A stretch of DNA of 64,000 nucleotides from Struthidea cinerea (Eukaryota; Chordata; Aves; Passeriformes; Corcoracidae), in assembly GCA_013397865.1 (NCBI GenBank), contig VZTI01003251.1, positions 303,583 through 367,582 of the forward strand. Reading direction: 5' to 3'. The notes under the pieces are model-generated. The model searched no databases and was not told the origin of the DNA. It worked only from the letters and a program-made list of their open reading frames with translations. A program made the translations under genes and the position numbers. Every line of letters starts with the position of its first letter. The first letter of the stretch is position 1. Shown here piece by piece: positions 1-10,200 of the stretch.

Positions 1-1889
1 AATTCTGGTAGAATGCAAGTATTTTTTATTTGAGGCTAAGAACTAGTTGTGTTCCTGTCGGTGTTTTTCCTTTCATAGGAACTGCTCACACATTTGAGGC
101 CTTCACAAAGAGATGCTTGTGCTCAACAACTTGATCTTTTGCATGTGTTGTTTAGGAACTATTACAAAAAATATGGCTTTATTGAAATGTCGTGTTCTGT
201 TTCCTTTAGAGATGTTTTTAATCTAAGCGGTTTCAAGGAAAGCATTAGCAGATGAAATACAATTTTTTTTAACACTAAGGGCTAAATACAAGGTGGGACT
301 TGATAAGATGCAGATGTTCTCACAAATAATGTGTTCCATAACCAAAACAGGCAGGATTTGAATGGCATCATCATATACTGATCAGTTTCTCCTGGAAACT
401 CCTCATTGCAATCAGCAGGAATTTTAGGAAGCTCAAATAGACAAAATAAAACTGTAAATTTCAGTACAAGATGATAACTTGTGTTTTTTGCATCCTAATA
501 CTTGTGCATGGAGTCCAGAGCAGGAATAATTTTACTCTAGAGTTTTTTAATTATTCATGTGCAGAAACATTTTGGGATTAAACTGTTGCTTTCATTCTTA
601 TAGTGTCTATATTGGTTTGGGGTTTTATTGGGTTTTTTTGCACACAGTCAAGCCTAGCAGAATAATTCCAACTTTTTGCTTCCTCACGAAAAATCAGATG
701 TTATGTATTTCTTCATTTTGGTTTACTTTACTGCCACATTTTATTTACTTTTCTTTTATTTAAATCTCCATGAGCAGTGCCACAACAGTACCAAAGACTT
801 TTTGATATGTTTAGACCAATTTACAGAAAAAATAACCCAATTAAGGAAACTTTTCTAACAATCTTAGGAATCTAAATTTTAGCTCATAAATGCAGTCATC
901 CAATACCTGGTCTTAAGAAAATTACTGTTTTCATAGAACAAAGGGAGGAATAGAGAATTGTATTGGGCAAGGAGCTATGGGATTAAACATTTTGTTTTAG
1001 AAAGGGGGAGGGGGAATTTTCCAATGTTACATCCTTTGTAAGAGTAGACACAACCAGATTTCCTCTGGTCTGTTGTCCATCTACTCAAATCCAGTATTCC
1101 CTCCATAACATAACACACAGCCTGCCTCTTCCTCTTTTCCTTTGAATTTCAGAAGTGTTGGAAGTCTTGACTGTCTGTGACAGTAGAGCTTCTCCTTGTC
1201 TCCCCTGGTGCTTTTTTGTCTCTTCCTTCTATGCTGATTTAGAATCTCTCTTGGAGAAGACAATTAACAACAAATAACAACACCTTGAGCAAGGTCTGAA
1301 CATTTACTTAAGTTTAACCCCCTTCTTGTATATTTGTAGAAGGAGAATTGAGCTTGACATACTGTCAGTTGTTTCCCTAACCCAAAATTTACGTTTTTCC
1401 AGTCTTAAGTCAGGTCTAGCTGATACTTGTCCTGTATCTTTAAATCAGCTTCATTTCCTCATCCCTGTTTCTGGAACTCACAAATGTGGCCAGGGTAGAC
1501 TGAACATTTTTGTCCCCAGCAGCAGCGACGTGTCACGAATGCCTCCCACGCTTTGCAAGTGGATCACTGCCTAAGCCTGGCTTAGGCTGCCCACTGTCCC
1601 ACACGTGGAGCTCCTGTGGAGAACAGCTGTTCCAGTTGTGTCCGCCTCCAGCACCTGGTCCCAGGTTCCCAGATGTAGCTCTGTGGAGCTCTGCTCACGG
1701 GCAGGAAGGCCCATTTCAGATCTGAGGGAGGGGTGTGTGCTGGAAGCTGCTTGCTGAGAAGGAACGCTTGAGGCAACGTGGATCTGCAGGTTTTGATTGC
1801 AATCACAGGTGTCTCTCAGGTTTGCAGTCAAAGGCATGGGACCAGGGTGAGTCACAAGGTGTCAACTGACAGAGCCTTTTGATAGAAAC
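1..1889. other. 3' flank / possible distal 3'UTR of the minus-strand gene
   Basis: No supported gene. Minus-strand AATAAA hexamers occur at 755-760, 740-745 and 25-30 (seen as TTTATT on the plus strand). They are possible poly(A) signals 1.9-2.6 kb past the stop codon. Position 1480-1870 is less AT-rich but holds only overlapping short chance frames on both strands. Confidence 0.4.
740..760 (-). terminator. Two candidate poly(A) signals for the minus-strand gene
   Basis: TTTATT on the plus strand at 740-745 and 755-760 reads AATAAA on the minus strand. I saw none between the stop codon and the CR1 element. Transcript ends were not tested, so the true cleavage site could be elsewhere. Confidence 0.25.
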
Positions 1890-2225
1890 TCAAAATGATA
1901 CAATGGTTGAGGTTGGTAGGAATGTCTGGAAACCCTCGAGTCCAACCCTCCTGCTCCAAGCAGGGTCAGACAGGGCGGGTTGTGCAGGGCAGCGTCCAAA
2001 TGAGTGTTGAATAGCTTCAGGAATGAAAAAACTCACAGCCTGTCTGGGCAACATGTTCCACTGTTCAATCACCCCTGAGAAAAAAAGCTTTTTGTGATGT
2101 TTAAATAGGTTATCTTGTACTTTGGTTCGTGCTTGCCATCTCTTGCTCTTGCACTGGACAGCAGCGAGTTCCAGCTGGCTTAGTCCCCACTGCATGAGAA
2201 TGAGTTGGTAGTGACAGTACACGGG
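1890..2225 (-). repeat. CR1 LINE 3' fragment
   Basis: The plus strand carries the reverse complement of an avian CR1 3' end. It begins with the ACAATGGTTGAGGTTGG-type terminus. GAGTCCAACCCTCCTGCTCC, CTGGGCAACATGTTCCACTG and a region resembling the CR1 segment rich in CTTGCACTGG follow in the usual order. The element therefore points leftward with its 3' end near 1890, the same strand as the host gene, and falls within or just past the 3'UTR. It is 5'-truncated, as most CR1 copies are. Confidence 0.85.
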
Positions 2226-2643
2226 GGCTATTGATTATTCATCGTCAAAGTCAGCAAAAGAACAGGTCTTCAAGCTGATAAATAGGCAGAGGCCAACTAA
2301 AGTAGTGCAAAATAAACACTGAAATGAAAGGTACAGGACTTTCTGGCGCTTGAGTTCTGCATGGCAAAGATCAGCTCAGGAATGGAAAACAGATCCCATT
2401 ATGTGGCTACGTCCTTAATGAATTATTTGACCAGATGCAAAGATTTGATTTACAAACCTCTATGACCCCAGGGGGCATGGTTAGAAAGCCAATTCTTTTT
2501 GTTAAAGAAAACCTTTGCTACCAGACTAACCCACAAACTTGTAAAAGTGGTTTGCTATGCTGCTTTCTTCATCCACGTGTGGACTCTGTTCTCTGAAGTA
2601 TAATCCTGTAGAAATTTTTTTATGAGACTGTCACTTTTCTTCC
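2226..2643 (-). other. Proximal 3'UTR side of the terminal exon
   Basis: Sequence directly after the TAA at 2644 on the minus strand. No coding signal and no minus-strand AATAAA is visible, so if the exon is transcribed through, the UTR probably runs into or past the CR1 copy. Confidence 0.4.
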
Positions 2644-2910
2644 TTAAGACATGACCAAAGCTCCTCTGCTGCTGTTCCCATCAGTAGTACGTACATCACT
2701 TGTACCCAGCTTTTGAAGCATCCTCTCATTGATCCTCCCACCTTCAAGAACTCGAGGAGAAGCTGCTAACAGCATGATGTCTCTAAAGCCTCCAGCTGAC
2801 ACCAGTTCTGATGCTTGCAAAGTGATTGACATGCATTCATGGGTGCATTTTAAAATCCCATCCATGTTATGAGTTGCAGTATTCTCTATTCTTCCCTCCA
2901 CAACAGGCTT
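2644..2910 (-). CDS. Terminal coding exon of the gene (88 codons plus TAA)
   Basis: Encodes residues 277-364 and the stop codon TAA at 2644-2646. The acceptor is TTATTCATATTACAG, and an in-frame TGA at 2929-2931 lies just outside it. The peptide starts KPVVEGRIENTATHNMDG, passes through CMSITLQASELVSAGGFRD and ends SSRGALVMS. It is rich in Ser, Thr, Asn and Gly with short hydrophobic patches. The real exon continues leftward as 3'UTR of unknown length. No domain is recognised. Confidence 0.78.
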   Translation of the reverse strand, partial: KPVVEGRIENTATHNMDGILKCTHECMSITLQASELVSAGGFRDIMLLAASPRVLEGGRINERMLQKLGTSDVRTTDGNSSRGALVMS

Positions 2911-5139
2911 CTGTAATATGAATAAGAATCACAGGATTCCATGAAAGGGTCAATAGGGACATTACTTGATTTATAATACTAGGGATTTAATTCTTTTATC
3001 AAAATAAAGATCCAATCAGGAAGGACTGAATTTTTATGGAAGATGAGTTATTGTCAGAGTTAATCAGGAAAAATCATTAATCAGAATTCTTCCAGGTGCT
3101 TCCCACCCTGGCACAAACAGAACATGAAACAGAGAATAATGACATCTTATCTGATTTTTGTGTGGAAATAAGTGTCTGCAATTTTTCTTTTTGTTTACTT
3201 CATGTTTTGGACTGATCTCAACACATTTCAGAGTCTAACATTGTCCCTGTTTCTAATCACCTCTTGAAGTGATGGCAGTAGCACTTGGCTTGAATCATTT
3301 GACACTCCGCTATTTCACATGGTATTCAGAGATGCAGACATTCAGAAATGCATCCATTACATTAATATATTGTTATTTATTTCTAAATCATTAAGCATAA
3401 TGTGATTTTTATGTAGGTTTACAGATATATCAGTGAGTTGTAATGACTTTTATCTCATTTGACTGTATGCTTGGGAAGCTTTGGGGGGCATCAAACTTTT
3501 ATAACCATGATGAACTTACATTATTAGCAGATGAGAAAACCATGCAAAATTCCTGAGACCTGACAATCAAAAATAAATGTTTCATGAAAACTCTTGAGAA
3601 AACAGTGGAACACTAAGAATATATAACTAGGCTCCATGATTAATCTCACTTGACAAATTTTTGTGGTCATATTTGATATTCATTCCTTTCTCTCACAGAT
3701 TTTTTTAGTGCTATGTTTCAGCTTCTAAAGATTAATTTGCAGTTTCCATAATTCTTAACATTTTGTGTAGTCTAAACGGCAGATTAGATCCAAAGTGACA
3801 GAGAATTCTTCTCTGCGTCCGTGTGGTTTTCATTATGAAATGAGCCCAACTGTGACTCAGTTATATTTCCTTCACACATTATTCTCAAACATGCAGTGGT
3901 ATGTTGGGCTGGTCCAACTCAGTGTGTTGTCTGAAACTGCTGTTGACTGAGGCATCATATACAGGTGTGCCAAAGAGCTGCCTGGATAAACTGGATACTT
4001 TTAACACAGTAGTTCTACATTCACCTTTCTTAAATTCCCTGCATTCTCTTTCTCTCCAATGCCACGCTTGAAGTTCTTTCTCTGCTCACCTCATACAAAA
4101 TCTGTAGCAAGTATTAATTATTCTAAGTATAGTAATTATTGTTTTTATCTCAGGAGTCCCTTTGTAGTAACCTCCAAAAAAGTGAAAACTTGATATGAAA
4201 TTCTTGAGAACACCAAAGAGCAGCAGCGTCTCAGTTTCTTTGTTCATACCCTACTTCCTTTCCTTCCTTTCAAAGCACTGTAGCCCTGACTTTCCAGATT
4301 AATCTTTGAATAAACAATAAAATAATAATGACTTAAAAGCTGCATTTGTTATGTAAGTAAAAACAGGAATATCTGGAATAACCTCTGAGCATGGTCTCAG
4401 AAATGGAATGACATTTGATGCTGAATTGAAGGAGACAAAGCCGCTCTGTAAATAGCTGTACCTGTGTCCATATATGTATAGGTGTGTGTATGCATGCATT
4501 TTGTCCTCCCAGCAGGGATATTGAGGTGAGGTCCCCATGCAGGTTTCTATAACACAGCCCATTTGCATTTCCAGACCTGCCACTCTCTCTTGCATGCTTA
4601 GCAAGCTGTGAGCTGCATCTACTGCAGCAGGTTCTTTCCCAGACAAGTGCACTGATTCAGCAGCAGCAGCAGAACACAGTATTTTAGCACTCTGCCCTGT
4701 GACTGGGAAGGAGAGAGGGGGAGAAGCCATGGCTGAAATGCATTTTCAGGGACTCTTTCATCACCTCTATGGCACAAATGTCAATTCAAGCCATTTTTTG
4801 CCTGCTGGAAATCCGGCCTCTGATTATATTGCTTGCCCAAATGCTTTTACAAAATGGGTAATATTTCTGATTTTCTGATTTAAATGAAAATTTCCTGCCC
4901 CTGCAGTTTTTGTTGCAAGCAGAATGCAGTGTACTAGGAGCAGTGCTACACAGAGGGCCCTCCCCCACCAATGTTTTATGCATGCTGATGCCTTGCACAA
5001 GGCAGAAACAAGTAACTTAAACAATACAATAAATTTTACTGAGACGTAGATACAGGTCTTTTCTGGCTTGTCTATAAAGTGAAAAATATGGAATGATTTG
5101 CTTCCCCTTTAAGGAGGTTATTAGCCTGCTTGTATCTAC

Positions 5140-5540
5140 CAGAGGAATAGAGGTGCACACAGTCTCCCATTATTCACCGGGTTTTTAATCTTGATCCCTG
5201 GCTTCTGCGATAAGTTATTGCTGGGGACTGGAATTGCTTGGGGAGTGATGCAGGTGCCTGAGGGCCAGCAAGTGGCTCTGTTATGAGAACTGGCTCTAAT
5301 GATTAATGGTAGGATGCAGTGCACTACTGCTGACTTCACTGGGAAATACAACATTGTTAATTTTATCATTATAAACTCCCAGCACTGCAAGAGAATGTGT
5401 CTGCCTCCAGGATGGTGAATTTGATAAGAAGGCTTTTCTGATAAGATATCTCGTACTCCCAGGGAAAAGCATTCATGTTTAATCAGGGAGTATTTAACTT
5501 GCAATCCAAATGTTACCAAGTAATATGTACAGGTCATTTT
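5140..5540. promoter_or_regulatory. Possible conserved non-coding element
   Basis: Repeat-free stretch with dense homeobox/GATA-like words (TAATGATTAATGG, GATAAG, TTGATAAGAAGG, TTTAATC) and no simple repeats. A 133-codon minus-strand frame runs through it but has no convincing splice signals. The call rests on texture only. Confidence 0.25.
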
Positions 5541-5981
5541 AAATTTGTGCTCTACAGTTCAGGTCACAACATTATAAATGAGTTTGTATACACACTGAAG
5601 AAAGAATCAATATAGCACTGCTCTTTACAAAGACTGTCATAAGCCAGAGAAACTAAATATTTTTTCACTTGAAAAGGGGACAGACTTTTTTTTAATGACT
5701 AGTAGTACTACAGACAAATAAATACACGCAGAGAGCCCAGGAACCATCCCGTAAAATATTCTGCGGCTTCCAGCTTTGCTGGTGGCAGTGTCAGTGATTC
5801 CAAAGCAAACAACTGAGGACAAGAGGGATTGCATCCTCTTCCCATTAATTATCTCAAACAGGTTGTAGGACCAGCATGCAGTGTTGGGCTATGACGAGAC
5901 AATAGTCCTGAGCATTCCCATTCCTTCTTTAGCAGTGTGTTTGTGGGATCAGCATGGACACTGCTGTCTTGCAGAGACATT

Positions 5982-6245
5982 TGTACTGGTTTTGGCTGGG
6001 GTGCAGTTAATTTCCTTCATGGTAGCTGGTGTGGTGCTGAGTTTTGAATTAGCGATGAAAGCAGCGTTAACAGACACGTTTTAGTTTAGTAAAGCCTGAG
6101 CAGCGCTTTTACAGCCTCAAGGCCTTTTCTGATGCTCACGCTGTATCCACAGCAAGGAGGCTGCAGGTGCACAAGAAGTTGAGAGGAGACACAGCTGGAA
6201 CAGCTGGCCCCAGATGACCATAGGACACCATGTGTGGCAATAAAA
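5982..6245 (+). mobile_element. Remnant of an avian endogenous retrovirus LTR
   Basis: Starts TGTACTGGTTTTGGCTGGGG, close to the common avian LTR that begins with a TG and a CTGGTTTCAGCTGGGATAGAGTTAA-like segment. The expected order continues with a GGTAGCTGGTGTGGTGCTG block, the GCAAGGAGGCTGCAGGTGCA block and GACACAGCTGGAACAGCTG. After about 6245 the similarity fades, so the 3' half (promoter and poly(A) region) is lost or too diverged to see. No retroviral coding sequence is attached. It sits in intron 8, antisense to the host gene. Confidence 0.7.
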
Positions 6246-7121
6246 GCCACAGGGAAGCAGGAGAAAAAGGGTACGTTCCCCCAAGATGAATTTCCTCCTC
6301 CCTCTCAGTAAATACCTAATTTATAGAGAGGATTTTGTACAGCCTTAGCTTTGCTCAGCACATGTGTTCCACAGCTTCATTGCTCTTTATAATATCTCCC
6401 CCCAGTTTAGATCTGTACCTTTCCTGCCATGCCATCATCTCCCATGCCTCCCCCAGCACCTTGTGCCTTCCCAGCTACATTTTTGCCTCCAAAAGCTGTA
6501 AGATGATGAGTGTTTTGTTCATTCTGTTTGTGTGTTGCATGTGTTTCTCCTATGTGTTTTATGGGGTTTTTTTCCTCTCTCTCAAAATTCTTCAGGCTGT
6601 GGTCCTTCTGCCTTTCCAAGCAGTGCCTGGAAGAGTTTCACTGTTATTTCATAGCTCCTTAGGCCATTCTAATACATATGACGAAGACTTTGTCAATTTT
6701 GTCAAATGAAGGTAATAATAACAGTTATAGAGAAAACTTTGAAATGGTGAATAACTTTGTCTTTTCATGGGAGGTATTCAGTCTAGGAGTTATGACATTG
6801 GGAAAAGAACAGCACTTGAAGGTAATAAGGTGATTTTTATGGAAAACCTAATGGGTTAGTGTCACTTCGTAGGTCATTTTAAAACTAGGCATGTCTTGAA
6901 ACTGGAATAACATTATAGAACTGAGTGCAGAATGTCTTGCACTGTGGCTCATGGTCTTTGACTCTATGTACTGTGTTAACCATTTGATCTGTCTCTAACA
7001 AAATAGATTTTGATAATAATGTAGATTGCTGTTGTTGTGACTCATTCTGTAACTTTGTTGGGCTAAGTGGCACATTACACACGTGGGTGGAAAGCTGTGG
7101 AAACCGAGTCCTGTCACTCAC

Positions 7122-7250
7122 TGAACCAACTGAACAAAATACTGGAGTGACAGGAATGTGTCTGGTTCTCCCAGTCTGGCTTATAGTTACAGCAAGTGTT
7201 TCTTTTGTGGAGAATTTTGACATTTCAGTACTGAAAAAAGTAAGGCTTAC
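7122..7250 (-). CDS. Exon 8 of the visible gene model (129 nt, phase 0 to 0)
   Basis: Encodes residues 234-276, 43 codons. The donor TCA|GTGAGT is strong and lands on a codon boundary, matching the phase-0 start of the terminal exon. The acceptor chosen is CTATCTGTAG (exon start 7250), because phase 0 is required after exon 7. A stronger-looking acceptor TTTTTTCAG sits 20 nt inside (exon start 7230); using it would shift frame and meet a TGA at once. The peptide is Ser/Thr-rich, including TISQTGRTRHIPVTPVFCS, and looks like the start of a less ordered tail. Confidence 0.72.
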
Positions 7251-10200
7251 CTACAGATAGCCAAGGAATCAGAGTTACAGCTAACCAATTTCAAAGCTTA
7301 TGTTTTGCCATTTCAGGGTGTTTCATAAGCCCTGAGCTGAATGTTGCAGCATTTCCTGATTTCACATGCCCTGGAAGAGAGAGCAATGGCAGGTTGATGT
7401 CTATCAACTCCAGCATTCATAGCACAAAGTAATGGCAGTGGGTAGGATCAGCTTAAGCTAAGTAGATGATATAGTAAAAGCATGCACCTAAGTGGATAAT
7501 GGGAATGCCATCCTGAATCTCCTGAGGGACGGTAATCCATAGCAATCGAGGTGACTCAGAGGCACAGAAGAAGTGGCTGGACGACTTGGATGTTAATGTG
7601 TGCAGACAGAAGCTGCTGTGCCCTTTTCCTGGTGGCCCCTAATGGCAGTGCCGCATCCTCTGCCTCCCGCACACAGCTGTCCGTCAGCCTGGGCGCCTTC
7701 CCCGGCACATTGGTGGAGCTGCAGCTTGGGCATTTGCTCAGAAGAATTTCGTGGCTTAGCAAATGAGTAGCAGGGAGAGACAGCTGATGGCTTCAGAGGT
7801 GAATCATAAAAATCTGAAGCTTTAGAAGTTGTCATGGGAAGAAAGAATTGATCCAGGTTTGAGAAGGGAACATGTTCTCAATCTGGCTGGACCAGATTTT
7901 GAATCACCTGTATCTTGTGTGAGAATAAGTACCAGTGCCCTGACCTGTAAACTGTTGTGTCTGATCAAAATAGCAGGACTGTTTTAAGCTCATTTTTCAT
8001 TTGTATAATGCCTTACACAGAGCTGTTGAGACTCAGGCTGAGATTCTGTACTCCATTGTTTGTGCCTTAGTCTCCTACTGCATTAAAAGGATCTTTTTTT
8101 CCCCTCCAGCAAGTACTTGGCTCTATCCTGTTTGTTTTTCTGCCTTATTCTGAAGCAACAAAAATCACCCATGGTTGGGAACAGAATAGCATCTAGGATA
8201 GGAAAGTGCTTGGAAGAAATACAGAGAATCTTGTATTCTCAATGTCTGAGGTCAGAAATGAAAGCTTGTTTGGTTTTTTGGGATGATCTTGTTTTGTTCT
8301 CCCCTTCTCATCCTCCCTCCTGCCCCAATCCCCAAACCAGTCATATTGTCAGAGCCCTTTGAAGGAGATTTATTCTTATGGAAGGTGGAGAGTAGTTTAA
8401 GAGATGACTTCATTTAAATCTATATCTCTCCCTCAGAGAGTGTCTCTAGTGTCCTTAAGAAGAAAGTAGTAAAGCATTGTTTACCTCTGACAGCTTTATT
8501 AAGAGATTAAATGTTACCTTTTATGCGACTCTTATGAAACTGGTGAGCTAGGGAGCAACTAGTCCCTTCAAAGGCTTCTGCCTGGCTCGGTGAGGGCTGC
8601 ACTGGTGCAGTGCTCAGGGCACCTGTGCTGGGTGGAAGGCATTCCAAAAGCCTTGACACAAGGAATACAATCAAAGAAAGGTGTGCTGGCACAAAAAAAG
8701 GCCTGGATAAAGTAAAGAAACATATCTGAACTGTGTCAAAATTTTGTCTCTTTTAGGTTTAAGTAGAAGCTAAATATAAATGAGCACCTGAAGAGAGCAC
8801 ACTGATAGATATTCAAGCTCTAGCTGACTGAAACTGCTCCTGTCTTGGGAACTAAGGCAGGTTACAGCCACCACACCACCTCAGGCAGTAAGGAGTATCT
8901 GTCTGTATCACTCACCTGCTCACTGTGTATCTGTGCGTTCAGATAACCAAACCTTTTTTGGTTATTTCACAGCAGCCAAGCTGTGGTACTTTCCTCTTTC
9001 ACAGACATGAGGAGCAACAACTTAAGTTCAGCCCATTCATTTCAGCTAATGTGTTTAGAGGTGTTTTCTGCTGCAGGCTAGGAATATGAAAACAGCAGAG
9101 CTCAGGCACTGAATCGTAACTAAATAATGCATCCCAGTCCTTTAGTCTTTCTGCCTGTGCTGTGCTACTTAATCTTCTGAGGACTAATGGGTTTAGGAAT
9201 AAGAGGACATCTGGATGCATCTTGGCAGAGGGTTGGTGTGGCGAGTCAGTTTCCCTCTCTAAAACAAAGCTTTATCAAAGTCTACGTGTCACTGCACGTA
9301 AGCCAGTACAAGTGCTACTTGTCCTTGCAGTGTCACACGCATAAATGTACGTTATACTCATGATACAGGATCAACAGGTCTAAGAGAGGCAGAGGTGGTA
9401 CGTTAGCACCACAGGATCCTTGAGTCCCATTGGATAATGGCAACGTTTCCTCTTGCCCAGAGTACAGTTTTCCTTGTTTAAAGAAAAGCCCCAATTCTCT
9501 TGCAGCCTGATTTTCCCATACCTACTTGCAAAAATTTGTATCTCATAAAACGCTATCATTATATGTAACCCTTTCCAAATGACAGAAAATTCCACCAAAA
9601 TTGTAATAATCCTGGCCCACCACTACAGAACTGAGCAATCAGATTTAGAGGGAAGAGAGGAATCAGCACCTGAGTTAATCCTGGCTATAGTATTCCAGCA
9701 TGGTTCTGGGGCCTGCTGCACTTCTAGAAATAACATTCTTCCCCTTATTCACTTATTTAACTGATAGGATCCAAGATCCATCATCTCCATACTCAGGAAT
9801 GCTCTTGGTGGTGTAAGATACAGCACAGAATTCTCCCCTGAGAGACTGTATTGGATAGTCTGTTCAGGTGTCAGGAAGTGATGCCCTTTTCAGTAGAAAT
9901 TAATTTGATCCAGTTTAGAGGAAACAATATACATTGAAATACAACTTCAGACCCTTCGTGCCTCCTGAGGGATGCTGCCTCTGCCAGCACAGGTGCTCGT
10001 GTCCAGCTGTGCAGGTGAGAAAAGATGCCTTGTGGCCAGCACAAGTGGGAACAACCACACCAAGGGTAGGGCAGGGGAGTTCAAACTGTGAATTTCTGCT
10101 GAAAGACAGGAACTGTGCCTTTGTGAAACACTTTATATTTGATATAAATGTTAAGAAATAGAAGCATGCATCCACCTCAAAGTAGTCACAGATGTACTCT

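Larger units (their letters stand above)
2911..7121 (-). other. Intron 8 (between exon 8 and the terminal exon)
   Basis: About 4.2 kb, GT at 7121 and AG at 2912-2911. It contains a decayed LTR (5982-6245) and a repeat-free AT-rich stretch at 5140-5540. The 143-codon minus-strand frame at 4299-4730 spans a GTGTGTATGCATGCAT-type simple repeat and is taken as chance. Confidence 0.6.

Noticed and set aside
4299..4730. 143-codon minus-strand ORF
   Set aside because: It crosses a TG/CA-type simple repeat, has no splice sites or start context, and its composition matches translated intron.
8010..8058. Minus-strand segment ending GT|GTAAGG, a possible extra exon before exon 8
   Set aside because: The frame compatible with the donor has a TAA just inside the good acceptor, and phases do not agree with exon 7.
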